Shown here: positions 47,655 to 59,249 of the stretch, piece by piece | Numbering within the stretch: position 1 is the stretch's first letter | Layout: every line of letters starts with the position of its first letter | Source of the DNA: Notamacropus eugenii | Lineage: Eukaryota; Chordata; Mammalia; Diprotodontia; Macropodidae | Length of the DNA: 64,000 nucleotides | NCBI RefSeq assembly: GCF_028372415.1 | Contig: NC_092875.1 | Location: forward strand, 409,029,239-409,093,238 | Reading direction: 5' to 3' | Made by a program: the position numbers and the translations under genes | Notes under the pieces: model-generated | Seen by the model: only the letters and a program-made list of their open reading frames with translations | Told to the model about the DNA's origin: nothing | Databases searched by the model: none

Positions 47655-48150
47655 ACCTTATTTAGAAAAATTAACAGGGGGTATAAAGGCTTCATCAGAC
47701 TGTGGTACATGAATACAATATAGAATGTTATTGTTTTGTGCAAAGAAGCATGGAATGAATTATATTAAATCATACAAAATTAAGTAAGCAGAACCAGGAA
47801 AACAATATATGTGATAAATACAACAATGCAAACTGAAAGAATAGCAAAACTAATGAAAATGAATGTTATAAAATTTTAAAGATCAAGCTTGGCTCCAAGA
47901 ATAAATATAAGAGGACATCTTTCCTTGATCTTTTGCAGAGGTACACCTCCATGGGTTTGGAACACTGCGTACAATAACATTTTCAACGTGCTGAGTGATT
48001 TTGATGAACTTAAAAAAAAAAAATTTTTTTTTTTTTAATTAATGAATGGCTTCCTGGGAATGGGCAGGAAGAGAAATGAAGAAGGAACCTATGAACCACC
48101 CTTATGTTTAGGTTCAACTTCTTTTTGCCTTTTCATTTAATTTAAAATGA
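47655..48150 (+). repeat. L1 LINE 3' end
   Basis: Sense L1 tail: 'ctgtggtacatgaatacaat', 'gtgcaaagaagcatggaatg', 'agcagaaccaggaaaacaat', then the 3' UTR module ('acaataacattttcaacgtg') with a long A/T run at 48012-48040. Confidence 0.75.
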
Positions 48151-48369
48151 GAATGTCAATATTGATACATTTTCATTCCAGTAGTATACTGATTTGTTGA
48201 TCTTTGATTTCGAATTTAGAATATCAACTGCTAAAGTAATCTTTACAAATCATTTAAAAACTGATACTTAGCACCTTTTGCCTCTTTGTCCTCCATCCTT
48301 GTCACTATCACCACAGAAGCAGAAAGAACTTACAACAAGACTATTTTATATTTTCCTTTGTTTCAGTTG

Positions 48370-48500
48370 ATTCAAATCAGTCTAACAAACATACATTAAG
48401 TGCCGTGCCCATAATGAGAAAAGCACTGTGCAAGGCACTGAGAATACAAAGACAAAAATTAAGAAGTGAGTCCTTCCTCTGAAGGAGCTGTCCATGAGTT
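48370..48500 (-). repeat. L2-type 3' tail (antisense)
   Basis: The plus strand reads 'acatacattaagtgccgtgc', 'gcactgtgcaaggcactgag' and 'ctctgaaggagctgtccatg'. From 48500 to 48955 nothing is recognised. Confidence 0.6.
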
Positions 48501-48959
48501 GTACTGGTCAAATATTTCATCATTATGTGAATAGGCTACTGCTGATGAGACTCTTTGTAGTAGACTGCAGGAATAATGCTTAAAAAGTAGACACAGTCTA
48601 TTGTGAAACCACACCTGAACCTCCACTGGCATAGCTTTGAGAACCTGGGGTCACTCTGTGGCAAGATATGGCACCAGATTAAGACTTTGTAGATTCCTGC
48701 CCAAAGCTGAATGGGATAAAACTAAGGAGAAAGGACTTAGTGCTAAAGTACTCAAGCTGTATATAAATGACTACACTTTGGTAATTTAAAAACTACTCCT
48801 CTGTCATTACTGATTTTTAAAAGTTTTATTAAGGCTTTTTGCCTTTACAGCAGGCACGTTTATTCCTCTCAGTCCGGTGATTGAACTTTCCCTTGTGACA
48901 AAGAAAAATCTATGCATAGACCTCCTAGATTTTTCTCTCTAGTTATAGCCATATAGGAT

Positions 48960-49510
48960 ATGAACTCTTCTGTTTGGCTTTTAAAATTCCCTACAGCCTC
49001 GTATGATTGTACATTTCCAGTCTCACTACTCCCCTCCACACACTCTGAAGTCTAGTCATACTACCCTTCTTTCTGTTCCCCACAAATAACACTCCATTGG
49101 GCACTGGCTTCTCCCAATTCCTTCCCAGTTCATATCTGTAACATTCTCTCTCCTCACCTGTCTCTTGGAATCCCTGGTTTCCTTGAAGACTCAGCTCAAG
49201 TGCCAGTTTCTGCCTTTCCTGGTCATTGCAGTTGCTAATGCCTTTATCTCCAATGTTACCTTGTATCTACTTCTGTTTGTCTCATGGACTCTTGCTTTTG
49301 TCTTCATACCCCTGGCACTGGAGCAGAATGTCTGGCACGCAGTCAGCATTGAGTAAATGCTTGTTGACTGATATAACATTCCATTAAATTTGGAGGTCTC
49401 TTTGAAAGTACTTATTTATTTATGTAAGGTATCTATCAGTATAAGGAGGGGCTGTTTTTTGCCTTTCTTTGTATGCCTAGACCTCAGTACAGTGATTAGA
49501 AGAGTGTAAG
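48960..49510 (+). repeat. L2 LINE 3' ends (two tails in series)
   Basis: Reads 'aaattccctacagcctcgta', 'tccttgaagactcagctcaa', 'ctggcacgcagtcagcattg' and 'gtaaatgcttgttgactgat' to 49375. A second short L2 tail follows to 49510. It lies 200 bases from NDUFS4 exon 4. Confidence 0.75.
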
Positions 49511-49718
49511 GGCTTTGCTGGCTAATTGATAACAGCCAAATAAGGGTATGTGGTTAATTAAGAGATTCTAGGACTTGCCACAAGATTTAGTTTTTAAGTT
49601 TTCTTACCAAAACTTGAAGTTCTTAAATTCATGCTTCTACTACTATTGAATGATAAGGTGAAAAATCCATTCATAAAATCACAGGCTGACCATTTTAGAG
49701 AAAAGAAAGAATACATAC

Positions 49719-49792
49719 CATTTTTTTCTGCAAATGCAATTGCATCTTCTTTAGTACTGAAGGTTAGAACCAGGTTTGATAGAGGATCTGCC
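49719..49792 (-). CDS. NDUFS4: NDUFS4 coding exon 4
   Basis: This 74-nt exon completes the split Thr codon (AC|G), then encodes [20 protein letters not shown] and AEKN, and ends with the first base of a Gly codon. It covers residues 117-142 by human numbering. The acceptor is TTTCCTACAG (AG at 49794-49793) and the donor is GTATGT from 49718, so intron 3 is phase 2 and intron 4 is phase 1. The [14 protein letters not shown] stretch belongs to the conserved ETC complex I subunit fold of the NDUFS4 family. Differences from human as I remember it are conservative (M to L, V to I, S to A). The exon length is not a multiple of three, so skipping it would shift the frame of exon 5. Confidence 0.97.
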
Positions 49793-50399
49793 CTGTAGGA
49801 AATATATTTGCATCTGGTCATCTTTAATATGACAATATATTATAAGACATTTTTAGACTTATAAACGTGTGTGTATATGTATGTATGTGTCTGCATTTTT
49901 GAGCATTTTCATGATAAAACACAAAGGGCTATATATGAAAACAGGAGGAAGAAAACTGAGATGTGAGGCTTCTTTTTATCCTCATCACCCAGACAGAGAA
50001 CCCTGCTGAGAGATAACAACAAAACTCTGACCATCTTAATTCCACCATTACTATAAAGCATAGAGAAACTGCCAAGATATGATGAACATGGCTTGTGTTC
50101 CAACTTCTGAAGAAATCACTCCTACTGTTAGAGACACTTAGAACAATGAGGCTCCAGGGCCTAATGGCACACCTGCTGTGTTTTTCAAGCAGGAATGGAG
50201 GTAATGTTTAGACATCTAGGCTTTTTTTTTTCCCTTCCAAAATATGAAATGCTGAAAAAATGTCACTACCATTGTCTCCCTTAATGAAAGCTGATGGTAG
50301 CAAACAGGAATTCTATGGGTTGGATTCTTGGAATAACTCCTAACTATATAACAAATCATATACTCCCAAGAATCACACTATTTTTCTTGCTTTCTTCAA

Positions 50400-50630
50400 G
50401 TCTTGAATCAAATCCTACATTCTGCAAGTCTTTCCCAGTCTCCCTCAGTCCTAGTACCTCCCTGTGAAATTACCTTTAATTTAGTCTGTAAATGTCTTGT
50501 ATGTAACTAGTAGGTTGCAGGTGACTACTTGAGAACAAGGTTTCTTTGTGTCTTTCTTTGTGAATCTCCAGCACAGTGCTGGCATGTACTAATAGTCTGA
50601 TAAATGCTTGGCGACCTGATGATTACATTA
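50400..50630 (+). repeat. L2 LINE 3' end
   Basis: Reads 'caagtctttcccagtctccc', 'cttgagaacaaggtttcttt' and 'agtctgataaatgcttggcg'. Confidence 0.65.
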
Positions 50631-50739
50631 TTTGATCCTTGCTATTTTAAATCAGACAAAGGAAGAATATATAAAACATGAAGATTCTCTGAACTCTTTA
50701 GAAACTGGCTATTAAGAAACAACTTTTAGATATTGAAGG

Positions 50740-51010
50740 GGTCTGAAAAAACTAGTCTAATTCATTTTTATAAGTGAAGAAACTGAGGCTCAGAGCAGCA
50801 AAGAGATCTTCTCAAGATCATAAAATAATTAATCAAGCATATATAAAGTTTTATTACGTGCCAGGCACTATGTTAAGGACTAGAAATACAAGGAAGGAAG
50901 GAAGGGAGAGAGGGTACTTGCCCTCTAGAAACTGACATTCTACTAGGAAGGAAAACATGTATAGATAAAATTATACAAAGTATATAAGAAATGAGTATAA
51001 GGTAGTGGGG
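50740..51010 (-). repeat. MIR scrap plus L2-type tail (antisense)
   Basis: The plus strand reads 'gaagaaactgaggctcagag' and then 'attacgtgccaggcactatg', 'gccctctagaaactgacatt'. A GGAA-rich patch sits at about 50890-50915. Confidence 0.6.
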
Positions 51011-51364
51011 AGTACGTGGAGAATAGAAGAATCACTAGAAACTGGGGAGATCAACAAAGTCCCAATACAGGATCCAAGACCAGAATCCAGAACTACTGAT
51101 TCCCATAGTACTCTTTGTGATATAATTACTACACTACATCACAAACCAACTAAGAACAAATGTCAATGTGCATACAATCTATCAAATTGCTTATGATTGC
51201 TGAAGTTAATCCAGCTGATGAATGAACAGCACTGAAACAGCACATGGCTAGGAATTAGGAGATCTAAATTCTAATTCTTTGAGGGGAAGGTTATCACCTC
51301 CATTTTTCAGATAAACAGACCTGGAAAGTTAATAAAATATTACTATAATAATTTTTTATTATTA

Positions 51365-51570
51365 TAGAAGAGCAATAGAATTTTAGAGCTATAAGGTGCC
51401 TTAGAGATCATTAGGCCCACCTCTCATTTCACAGATAAGGAAACTGAGGCTCAGATATTAACTAGATAAGAACACAAAGCTAGCTGGTGGCAGAAATTCA
51501 ATTCAAATCCATGTCTCCTAGCTCCCAAGTCAATATTTCTTTTCTGTGATACAGTGATGCCTCCTTTTAA
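51365..51570 (-). repeat. MIR3-like SINE (antisense)
   Basis: The plus strand reads 'agagctataaggtgccttag', 'agataaggaaactgaggctc', 'cacaaagctagctggtggca' and 'gtgatacagtgatgcctcc'. From 51580 to 52170 nothing definite is recognised. Confidence 0.8.
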
Positions 51571-52179
51571 AATTGTTTTCATACACTAATTCATTAAGTG
51601 ACTTGACTAAGGGTCATATATAATTGGTTCAAGTCTCCTGATTCCTACCTCTATGCTCTAAAACATACTGTCATTTATCAACTGGTCCATGTCCATCAGC
51701 AAATCACAACAGATTAATATTTCTACAGACATTCCATTCTTAACAAAAAAGGTCTGATTGCAACTGTGAGTTGTCTTCCAGGGCAAAAGAAAGGAGAAGA
51801 AAGTAGTAAGCACTTAATGAATGCTTGTTGAGGTTACAACAATACAATTTTTGAGTCTTACAAAATGACATATTTTACTTGTGATGCTTCTTTGTTTTTG
51901 TTCCCAAGACTAAGTATGGTTTTCTTTTAAAAAATAGTTACTTTTTACTATTTTGAATTTCCAACAGGAGCAAGCAATTAAAAATATAAAAAGGTAAATC
52001 AGAAGTGGAAACAGGCATAATTTACTATTTTGCTAATCACTAATAGATATCTGGATTCCACATATGATACAACCTTCTGCCAGAACCTGCCAGGCATCTT
52101 GAATCCCCATACCTAGGCAGAGATATCAACACAACACCAAAACAGTGTCAACACAAACTGCCTAGAAGTACAAATGTCA

Positions 52180-53510
52180 AAAGACACAAACTAGGTATAG
52201 ACCAATATCTCACACCATATACTGAGATAAGATCAGAATAGATTCATGACACTGAAAACAAATTAGAAGAGCAAGGAATAGTCTACCTGTCAGATCTCTG
52301 GGGAGGGGAAGAATTCATGACCAAATAAGAGATAAAAACCATTGCAAAATGTAAAATAGATAATTTTGATTAAATTAAAAAGCTTTTGTACAAACAAAAC
52401 CAAAGCAACCAAGATTACAAGGCAAGCAGAAAGCTGAGAAACAATCTCTACAACAACTGTCTCTGATAAAGGCCTCATTTCTAAAATACATAAAGAACTG
52501 AGTCAAATTTATAATACAAGCCATTACCTGAATGATAAATGGTCAAACGATATGAACAGGCAGTTTTCAGATGAAGAAATCAAAGTTATCTACAGGCATA
52601 TGAAGAAGTGCTCTAAATCACTTGTGAGTAGAGAAAGGAAAATTAAAACAACTCTGTGACACCACCCCACACCCATCAGATTGGTTAATATGACAGAAAA
52701 GGAAAATGATAAATGTTGGAGAAAATGTGAGCAAATTGGGACACTGATACACTGTTGGTGGAGTTGTGAAGTGATCCAATCATTCTAGAGAGCAATTCGG
52801 AACTATGTTCAAAGGGCAACCAAACTATGCTTACCCTTTGATCCAACAATACTACTATTAGGTCTGTATCTCAAAGAGAACATAAAATAGGAAAAGGACC
52901 TATATGTACAAAAATATTTATAACAGCCCTATTTGTGGTGGCAAAGAATTGGAAATGCAGAGGATGCCCATCAATTGGGGAATGGTTGAACAAGCTGTGG
53001 TATACGAATGTAATGGAATACTATTGTGCAATAAGAAATGATGAAGAAATAGATTTCAGAAATCCTGGAAAGACTTGTATAAACTGATGCAAAGTTAAAT
53101 GGGAAGAACCAGGAAACCATTGTACACAGAATCAGCAACACTGTGTGATGATCAACTATGAATGACTCACCTCTTCTTAGCAACACAATGATCCAAGACA
53201 AGTTACAAAGGCCTCAAGAAGGAAAATGCTTATCCATACCCAGATAAAAAACTGATAAACTCTGAATGCAGATTGAAGAATATTTTTTACTTACTTCTTT
53301 CTCATGTTTTTTAAAATGTTTCTTCTTTTACAATTATGATTAATATAGTAATATTTTTCACATGATAGGACTTGTATAAGCTATCTCAAACTGCCTACCA
53401 TTTTCAGAAGAGAGGAGGGAGAAAAATTTGGAACTCAAAATCTTGTAATAATGAATGCTAAAAATTTTCTTGACATGTAACTCGGGGAAAAATGCTATTT
53501 TAAAAAAAGT
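52180..53510 (+). repeat. L1 LINE, ORF2 C-terminus and 3' UTR
   Basis: A well-preserved L1 3' end, 5' truncated. The plus strand gives KWSNDMNRQFSDEEIKVIYR-like text at about 52540-52610 (with changes), CKSLVS..IKTTL, DKCWRKCEQIGTLIHCWWS near 52715-52760, KNWKCRGCPSIGEWLNKLWY near 52950-53005 and MEYYCAIRNDEE. The 3' UTR follows ('ggagggagaaaaatttggaa', 'tgacatgtaactcggggaaa') and ends near 53510. It has stops and shifts but fewer than the other L1 pieces. Confidence 0.85.
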
Positions 53511-54389
53511 ATAAATATCAAGTGATATATCTAACTTGAAATGAAAGATAATGGTTGCATTACAAGATGTTTGTAAGATATTTAAGTTATAGGATATCAA
53601 TGCTGATGCCTTTGCTAAGCAAAGAAAGTCAACTGGACAAGTTTCTACTTTTCAATGGTTGGTTTAATTTAATTCAAGTCCTAAACGGCTCTAACTTGTG
53701 CGATGGTTCTCTAGTCCTTCCAGGAAGGTCATTAGCCAGAAAATGCATTCTTTATTTTTACCTTATATTTTTCATTTTTTGTTAAAAGTTCATTTTTTCA
53801 ATTAACAAGCATTCAAATATATTAATCTGTATATACTACTACCTCTCACACTATCATTGAACTAATTAAAAAATAAAGCTCTGGCATAGCTTCAAAGACC
53901 AGCAAAACCAATTCCTACATTAAGCATGTCCAAAACTGTTACATATCATCATGCCTTTGAAGTTCATGTATTCTGGCAGGAAGTGAGTTTTTTAGCTGAA
54001 AATAGTTGCTAAAATGTTAACACATATAATTTCCTTTCCTCTTCCTTTAGTTTCGATGTGGGATAGACTTAGTGGTGTTTTAGTTAGGTGAAGAGCATGT
54101 ATAGTTTAGTAACATTCAGGGCATAGGTACAAATCTGTAAATGCACTCATAATTATACAGATATTAAAAGAGTGATGACTAGAATTAAATTAAATTTACA
54201 ACTGATTTCTCAAGAATCTAAATAAAAATATAGATAGAATTTATGACTATGGCATCCTAAAGTTAAAAATAACCTTTTTTTGAAGAGATTTTGAAAACAT
54301 AATATTTCAATATTTTTAATAGCTTTATAAACATGAATATTCTTTCCAAGTTTGTGGACACACACACATACCAGAGACAGCACAGGAGG

Positions 54390-54530
54390 GCAGTCTGGTA
54401 AATAAGTGCATAAACATTTAATTCGATTCAGTTCTACAAACTGTGGGTCGACTGTACCAAGGACCATGATAACGTGTAGAGGATATAAAAACACAAACAG
54501 TCCCTGTCCTCAACAAGTTTATAACTTTAA
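54390..54530 (-). repeat. L2-type 3' tail (antisense)
   Basis: The plus strand reads 'gtgcataaacatttaattcg', 'acacaaacagtccctgtcct' and 'caacaagtttataac'. Confidence 0.55.
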
Positions 54531-55229
54531 AACAATCTTAAGAGATTAATTCATGGAAACTACAAGGACATGATCTTTAAGTTGATAAATTAACTTATTT
54601 AAGTTTTCAAATGACATTAGTTTTGCTTAGTATCTTCCTTCTAATTTTGATGCTTTAATCCCTAGAAATTTCTCAATTAGCAAATCCTGCTGCTAATAAC
54701 TTCTCGGTGGCACAAAGTCCAACAAAATCTAGGCTAGGAGGAATGAGGAAAATATTCTAGTTCATCCTTGCCAATAAACCCAACTGGTGCCAGTCTTTTC
54801 CACCTGTTCTATTACTGGAATTCTCTAAGGAACTTAAACGCCTCAGTAGGCATTTAATAGTAGATAACCAGAGAAGATGGTAAACTTCCAAACTTGCCTC
54901 TAAATGAGTCTAGTACACAGTCCTTTCTACACAAAGATGTCCAATAAATGCTGGTAAGATAATTATCAAAGTCTTCATGATCTATCATTAAATTATCAAA
55001 AGGTCTTGCAACCTAGCTATCTTCTTGAAAATGGATTTGGTGATTTACCACATGCTATAAACTCCCCAAATCTTGACCTTAAGAATTAAGATTCTCTTTA
55101 ACTCTTAAAAAGTTACCACCTCTCAGTCATATCTAATCAAACTTGAATTAATGATGGTTGAACTATAAGATTCCAAAAATTTCCATAAAAGATTTAACCT
55201 CATTCAAGTTTAGGCTATCTCTACCTCTT

Positions 55230-55370
55230 TAAAAAATGATATGCACCCTATTTGCCAGATTGCTTACTACAATCTAGATAACCCTCAGAGTTACTGTGAG
55301 GGTCAAATTAGATGATATATGTAAAGCTGTTGGCATAGTGTCTGATACGTAGGAGGCATTTTATAAATTG
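55230..55370 (+). repeat. MIR 3' half
   Basis: Reads 'actgtgagggtcaaattaga', 'tgatatatgtaaagctgttg' and 'gataCgtaggaggcatttta' type wording, the 3' half of a MIR. Confidence 0.65.
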
Positions 55371-55490
55371 ATAGTTTTCACCCTCATGCACACTGTATAA
55401 CAAACTTGGCCAATGAAATGTCAGGGTAAACAGGTATCATTCCATTAAAAGCAATGTTACAGTAAGATAGGTCCAATCTTCTGGTCAATA

Positions 55491-55554
55491 TTGTGTGTGT
55501 GGTGTAGGTCATGTGTTGTGTGTGTGTCTGTGTGTGGTGTGTGTGTGTGTGTGT
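55491..55554. repeat. (GT)n microsatellite, interrupted
   Basis: TG/GT-rich tract with several interruptions. Confidence 0.9.
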
Positions 55555-55829
55555 AGGAGGATGGGGTAGGTAAAAACTGCTACTTGGGGACACTTGCTAC
55601 ATTATACATAGGAGAGCTATTTTCAGGCCTACAAATGGCATCTGCTTTGCTGATCCAATAAGGAGTTTGGATAAATCATACTATGTGGAAAGTTAGGTGC
55701 TGTAAGAATTAGCAATAGCTAAATTAGTGTGTACCTCTGCTTAAATTAGATGACCTTCTATTTCCAAGGATGACACAGAGGGCAAGTTAGTTGCCAGAAA
55801 CTGAATGAGAGATGAGTTATTCTCTAAAT

Positions 55830-56260
55830 ATAAAATCCTCCACTTGGTTTTCAAAGTCCTTCACAACCTGGCCCCCTCCTACCGTTTTAGTCTTCTTATC
55901 CCCTCTACATATTCTATCACCCAGTAACACTGGTCTCCTTCATGCTCTTCCCACAAGATACTCCATCCTTCAACTCCTGGCATTTCTCCTATGCCTTGAA
56001 TTCTCTCCCTTTTCATCTGTCTCTTGGATTCCTTTAGGTACCAGCTAAAATCCCACCTTTTGCAAGAAATATTTCCCAATTCCCTTTAATAATAGTGTCT
56101 TCCCTTGAAGATTATCTCCAGTTTCTCCAGTATATATTTTCGTTTGTGCATCATCTCCCCCATTAGACTGTGAATTCCTTGAGAAGGAACTGTTTTTTGT
56201 CTTTCTATGCATTCCCAGTGGTTAGCACACAATAGGTGCTTAAAAAAAAACTATTGCTAA
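55830..56260 (+). repeat. L2 LINE 3' end
   Basis: Reads 'ttcaaagtccttcacaacct', 'ttgaattctctcccttttca', 'ccagctaaaatcccaccttt', 'gtgaattccttgagaaggaa' and 'gcacacaataggtgctta', in full L2 tail order. Confidence 0.85.
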
Positions 56261-56619
56261 CTAAAGAAAAACAAGAAAACTAAATATATAAGATATAAAA
56301 AGACAAGAAATGCTAAAACTAAATATAGAAACTATATCAATTTTTGCCAAAGAGGTTCAATGGTCCAATATTCACTATATGCTGAGAGAGAAAAAGTCAC
56401 CAGTGAGCATTTTAAATGCCTATGCCTCCATCAGAACTAAAATCTTAAATAAGGCAGTGATGCAAAAAGGCAGTTTGGTAAAGACATAATCAAAGGTGGT
56501 TTAAAAAAACAACACTTATATGTGCTTGGGGGAGTGGGGTATGGGAAAAAGAAACAGGAAAGAGATATCAGCTTTTATTGGTATGGAAACTCCTGGTAAG
56601 AAAATTCCTTTCACAAACA

Positions 56620-56755
56620 CAGATCTACAACTGATCTTAGAGATTTAAGTGATTTGTCCAGGGTCACATGGCTAGTATGTGTAAGAAACAGGATTTGAAT
56701 CCAGAATTCCTTGATTCAAAGACAGCTTTCTATCTACTATGACTCATGGATTTCA
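56620..56755 (-). repeat. MIR-like SINE fragment (antisense)
   Basis: The plus strand reads 'gtccagggtcacatggctag', 'acaggatttgaatccagaat' and 'gacagctttctatctactat'. Confidence 0.75.
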
Positions 56756-57389
56756 TAAACACAAAAAATCTCAAGGGACTCCAAATTTAGATTGTAGCTC
56801 ATTTTTTTCTTTTCCTTTAAAAATAACCCTGGAGGCTTAGAATAATTAGAAAGTGATTGAATTATGGGTATTGTTTGATTCTGATATCTACAAATGTTTC
56901 ACTACCACATTAAGGGAAAATTATTTTACTTTAAGTTTCTAAACTCTAAAATAAGCTTGGTTCCAAGAGAAAAGATGGGGGGGAATGTACCCCTCTCCAT
57001 TTGTTGAAAGGGAAGATGGGTTATATGAGTGAAATATTGCATATGGTGGCAGACATGTTCAATTGAATTCAGTTTTCCCGAACTTTTTTCCCCTGTTAAT
57101 ATCTTCATTACAAGGGAATATTGGAGATAGGAGCGTATATTTGGAAATAAAATTTGAAAATAAAGGATGGATATTAAAAAAAAAAAAACCATCCAAATAT
57201 ATGTAAAAAATTAAATCTCAATGTAGAGAACTGATGGAAATTAACGATTTGTCTACATATCCAAAAAAAGAGGTATAAGAAAACTGTGTTTAATGAGAGG
57301 CTGGAGCACTTGTTTTTACAACCTGAACATATAGCACTTAAACCCTAGTTAAAGGCATTGGTATATGACTCATTTCATCACATAAACAA

Positions 57390-57572
57390 AGCTCCTAAGT
57401 GATACTTACTAACTCTTGTTTGTATAGTGGTGTATATGCTGCACAGCATTATCTCACATGAGCCTTCCAAGAACCCTATGAAGTAAACAGGGCAGGTATT
57501 ATCCTGATTTTATAGATGTGAAAATGAAGCTCAAAAAAACTGAGACTTACCCAAGTTTCTATGGTTAGCAAA
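57390..57572 (-). repeat. MIR-like SINE (antisense)
   Basis: The plus strand reads 'cattatctcacatgagcctt', 'ttatcctgattttatagatg' and 'agacttacccaagtttctat'. Confidence 0.75.
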
Positions 57573-57574
57573 GA

Positions 57575-57755
57575 CAGTGAGGCCTAGTGGTTAAGACAAC
57601 AAGATCTGGAGTCAGGAAGAGCTGGGTTCATATCCCAGCCTTTAAAATACTAGATGTGTGACCACTGGTAAGCCCTTAACTCCTGAGAATGCTTCTGTAA
57701 AAAAGGAATAATGCCTAAAATACCTAATTCACAGGGCTGTTTTAGGGTAATAGAT
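57575..57755 (+). repeat. MIR-type SINE with tRNA head
   Basis: Reads 'gtgaggcctagtggttaaga', 'ggagtcaggaagagctgggt', 'tgtgaccactggtaagccct' and 'aattcacagggctgttttag'. It lies directly after the antisense MIR. Confidence 0.8.
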
Positions 57756-57808
57756 GTATTATATATAATACTATAGTATATATACACACATATATATATA
57801 GTATAGGA
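57755..57808. repeat. AT-rich (TA)n low-complexity tract
   Basis: TATATA and CACATATATA units after the SINE. Confidence 0.85.
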
Positions 57809-57899
57809 CTATAGCCCTATATAAATAGTGGTCGCTACTAGTAGTACTTAGCAGAACTAGAATCTCCTTACCAATGCTTTGCCCAGCATATTACACTAA

Positions 57900-58380
57900 C
57901 TATATATGTATATATTGCTCATAACTTTTTTGGAAGTACTTCCACAGCCAGTTTAAGAACCACAAAAAAATCTACTCCCTGCAATGGTATTTCCTGCCTT
58001 GATCATCTATCCATCACTGGTGTAAGCAATTCCTGTGAAGAAGGGGCCTTCCTTCCTTGATATCAACTATACCAACTGAAAACTTAATTGCTACATGGCA
58101 AAGTAAGCAAACCCTAGAGTCTCAGGCATGTCAACACCCCCACCCCAGACTACCTTCTAGTTCAACCCCAGAGAGCCATTACACAAAGAAACAACTTCTG
58201 GGAAGACAGACTCTGGCAACTGCTTCTACGAGTATTGCAACCCCATATGCAGAAAAGAATATTCTCACCATCAAAGTCCTTGGGAGACTGTTAAATAGTT
58301 TAGGATCTATGGAAATGACATTAAAGAAGGTGCATTACTATCTTCTTTGCCAGGGCACTCCAAGGTGAAAACTATTATGT
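57900..58380. other. Unassigned segment with a 103-codon open frame
   Basis: The plus-strand frame at 58057-58368 is open for 103 codons. It is Ser/Thr/Pro-rich with no domain, signal peptide or transmembrane segment that I recognise, and it is followed at once by an L2 tail (58385-58510). It may be more L2-flanking repeat. No splice context supports an exon. Confidence 0.35.
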
Positions 58381-58384
58381 AATC

Positions 58385-58510
58385 TCCTCCATTAGAATTC
58401 GAGCTCCTTTAGAGTAAACTGCCTCTGTTCTTCTACTTGTATCCCCAGTACTTAGCAGGGTGCTTTGCAAGTAGTAATCATTTAATAAATGGTTTTTCAT
58501 TGATTTATGG
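58385..58510 (+). repeat. L2-type 3' tail
   Basis: Reads 'gaattcgagctcctttagag', 'tgtatccccagtacttagca' and 'taataaatggtttttcattg'. Confidence 0.75.
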
Positions 58511-59049
58511 GGATTGACTCTGAATAACTTTAGGGCAGAGATTTGCCACAATTGAGACTATTCAATAGAATGTGGTACTTACTCTGAAATCAATAACCAA
58601 GGAAGCCCTGCAAAAAATGGTTTGAAAAATGGCAATATAGTTGGGATAAGCATACATATAGCTTCCTAATGATTGCACTGAAAAAGAATACTAATTCTGA
58701 TGTCTAAGTTCTGGTACATTTGACATGACTGTTAGTCACATTGGTCTGTGAAATCCAAAACTCAGCCCTCCTCCTAGGTAGGAGCCAATCACTGGCTATT
58801 ATGACAAATTTCTACTACCAGACTCGCTATTTAACTAGGAGATTTTACTTGAATCATTCTATATTTAGGTAGTATAATCCTATCATTTTAAAGATGAAGG
58901 AGTTGAGGTCCAGACATGCTGAGTGAGGAGGTGTCCAAGTTCAGAACACTGGACAAGCCAGGCCACTGTCAGTCTCATGGAGGTTGTTTATCTCACTGCA
59001 GTCTCTGTGTTAGGCCATCACTTATACTCTTCACTTGATTTTATTTCTC

Positions 59050-59240
59050 CTTAAATGGGGAAAGAGAGACAGGGACAGACAGACAGACAGAGGGATAGGT
59101 AAAAGAGGGACAGGGAGGGAGATGTGGTATGTTCGAAAGATTTTATGCAAAGCAAAAGAAATGCGTGTGCATGTATATGTATGTATCCATATATGTACAT
59201 GTAGGCCCACACAAATAAATGTATATTTGTGTATCTGTGT
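59050..59240. repeat. Purine-rich and TG-rich low-complexity tract
   Basis: GACA/GGGA units (59055-59130) followed by ATGTATG-type sequence. Two open frames over 100 codons on opposite strands overlap here because of the simple composition. Confidence 0.7.
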
Positions 59241-59249
59241 CTCTGTCCA